Assembly: GCA_034428435.1 (NCBI GenBank)
Contig: DAOUHY010000288.1
Location: 87,960-151,959 of the forward strand
DNA: 64,000 nt
Reading direction: 5' to 3'
From: Bin5 sp034428435
GTDB lineage: Bacteria > Chloroflexota > Anaerolineae > Caldilineales > Caldilineaceae
Shown piece by piece: positions 63,872-64,000 of this stretch. Numbering within the stretch: position 1 is the stretch's first letter; each line of letters begins with the position of its first letter. The notes beneath the pieces are model-generated. The model was not told where the DNA came from, did not search any database, and saw only the letters and a program-made list of their open reading frames with translations. A program made the translations under genes and the position numbers.

Positions 63872-64000
63872 CTAGGCCCCGTTGACATTTCGTTGGAGCC
63901 AAATCAGTGTAGAAGCAAAGTGCAAGAAAGCGATGAAACGACGTGCGAGTTTGTCATAGCGAGTGGAAATGCGTCGACACCACTTGAGTTTGTTGATGAA
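63872..64000 (-). CDS. IS5-family transposase, C-terminal end (cut by window edge)
   Basis: The minus strand encodes 42 residues in a frame open to the window end: FINKLKWCRRISTRYDKL, then ARRFIAFLHFASTLIWL, the typical end of IS5-family DDE transposases (R-Y-D-K-L-A-x-x-F-x-x-F). The stop TAG lies inside CCTAGG at 63871-63876. CTAG is a known IS5 target sequence, so the stop may come from the target junction. The start lies outside the window. Confidence 0.88.
   Translation of the reverse strand, partial: FINKLKWCRRISTRYDKLARRFIAFLHFASTLIWLQRNVNGA

Overview
The window is a 64 kb piece of GC-rich bacterial chromosome with densely packed genes on both strands. The best fit is a member of the Chloroflexota (Anaerolineae/Caldilineae-like). 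The reasons are the lipoproteins with Val/Glu-rich linkers after the lipobox, a two-domain carotenoid cyclase next to a CruF hydratase and a glycosyltransferase (the gene set expected for hydroxy-gamma-carotene glucosides), a T-box leader in front of serS, a UPF0182 membrane protein, and many ABC uptake operons. The taxonomic call is an inference from gene content; there is no rRNA gene in the window.

Layout. 1-4.4 kb: end of coaE, a small membrane protein, dnaJ, an EamA transporter, then prmA-rsmE overlapping. 4.5-11.9 kb: a sugar-type ABC importer (lipoprotein, two permeases, one single-domain ATPase) followed by a large FtsX-type protein. 12-16.7 kb: a GHMP-type beta-RFAP synthase-like gene beside a TrpF-like gene, a lipase, a peroxiredoxin and small membrane proteins. 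16.8-25.4 kb: a carotenoid locus. A B12-domain MerR regulator heads a minus-strand operon (cyclase, secreted protein, CruF, PlsY-like acyltransferase, glycosyltransferase, phosphopantetheinyl transferase) whose middle genes are linked by 4-base start/stop overlaps; crtB lies opposite, about 1.2 kb away. 26-35.3 kb: an oligopeptide-type ABC operon containing a multihaem cytochrome gene. 35.5-37.3 kb: a GH4 glycosidase and a NIPSNAP protein. 37.3-40.8 kb: the ATP-grasp / alpha-E / transglutaminase trio. 42-46 kb: DUF899 protein, then aldolase, mannonate dehydratase-like and nucleoside hydrolase genes. 46.1-51.4 kb: CHAD, HD, sulfatase, YceI-like lipoprotein and a polyphosphate kinase lacking its catalytic half. 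52-54.2 kb: T-box, serS, two tRNA-Ser and one tRNA-Arg. 54.3-63.7 kb: penicillin acylase family enzyme, epimerase-DinB pair, UPF0182, nucleotidyltransferase, PHP phosphoesterase. 63.9-64 kb: end of an IS5-family transposase.

The most distinctive non-coding signal is a family of about 460-530 bp elements (23419-23880, 41341-41805, 51521-52052). Each has imperfect terminal inverted repeats with core GCATCCCA and is flanked by an 8-base duplicated target. They carry a strong central hairpin and no convincing gene, so they look like non-autonomous transposable elements. A decayed fragment lies at about 25530.

Other points of interest are a four-fold GTAC operator-like array overlapping the leader of the B12-type regulator, that regulator's altered cobalamin-face motif, a PlsY homologue inside a carotenoid operon, a catalytic-domain-less Ppk1 in one operon with a CHAD protein, and a beta-RFAP synthase/TrpF-like pair.
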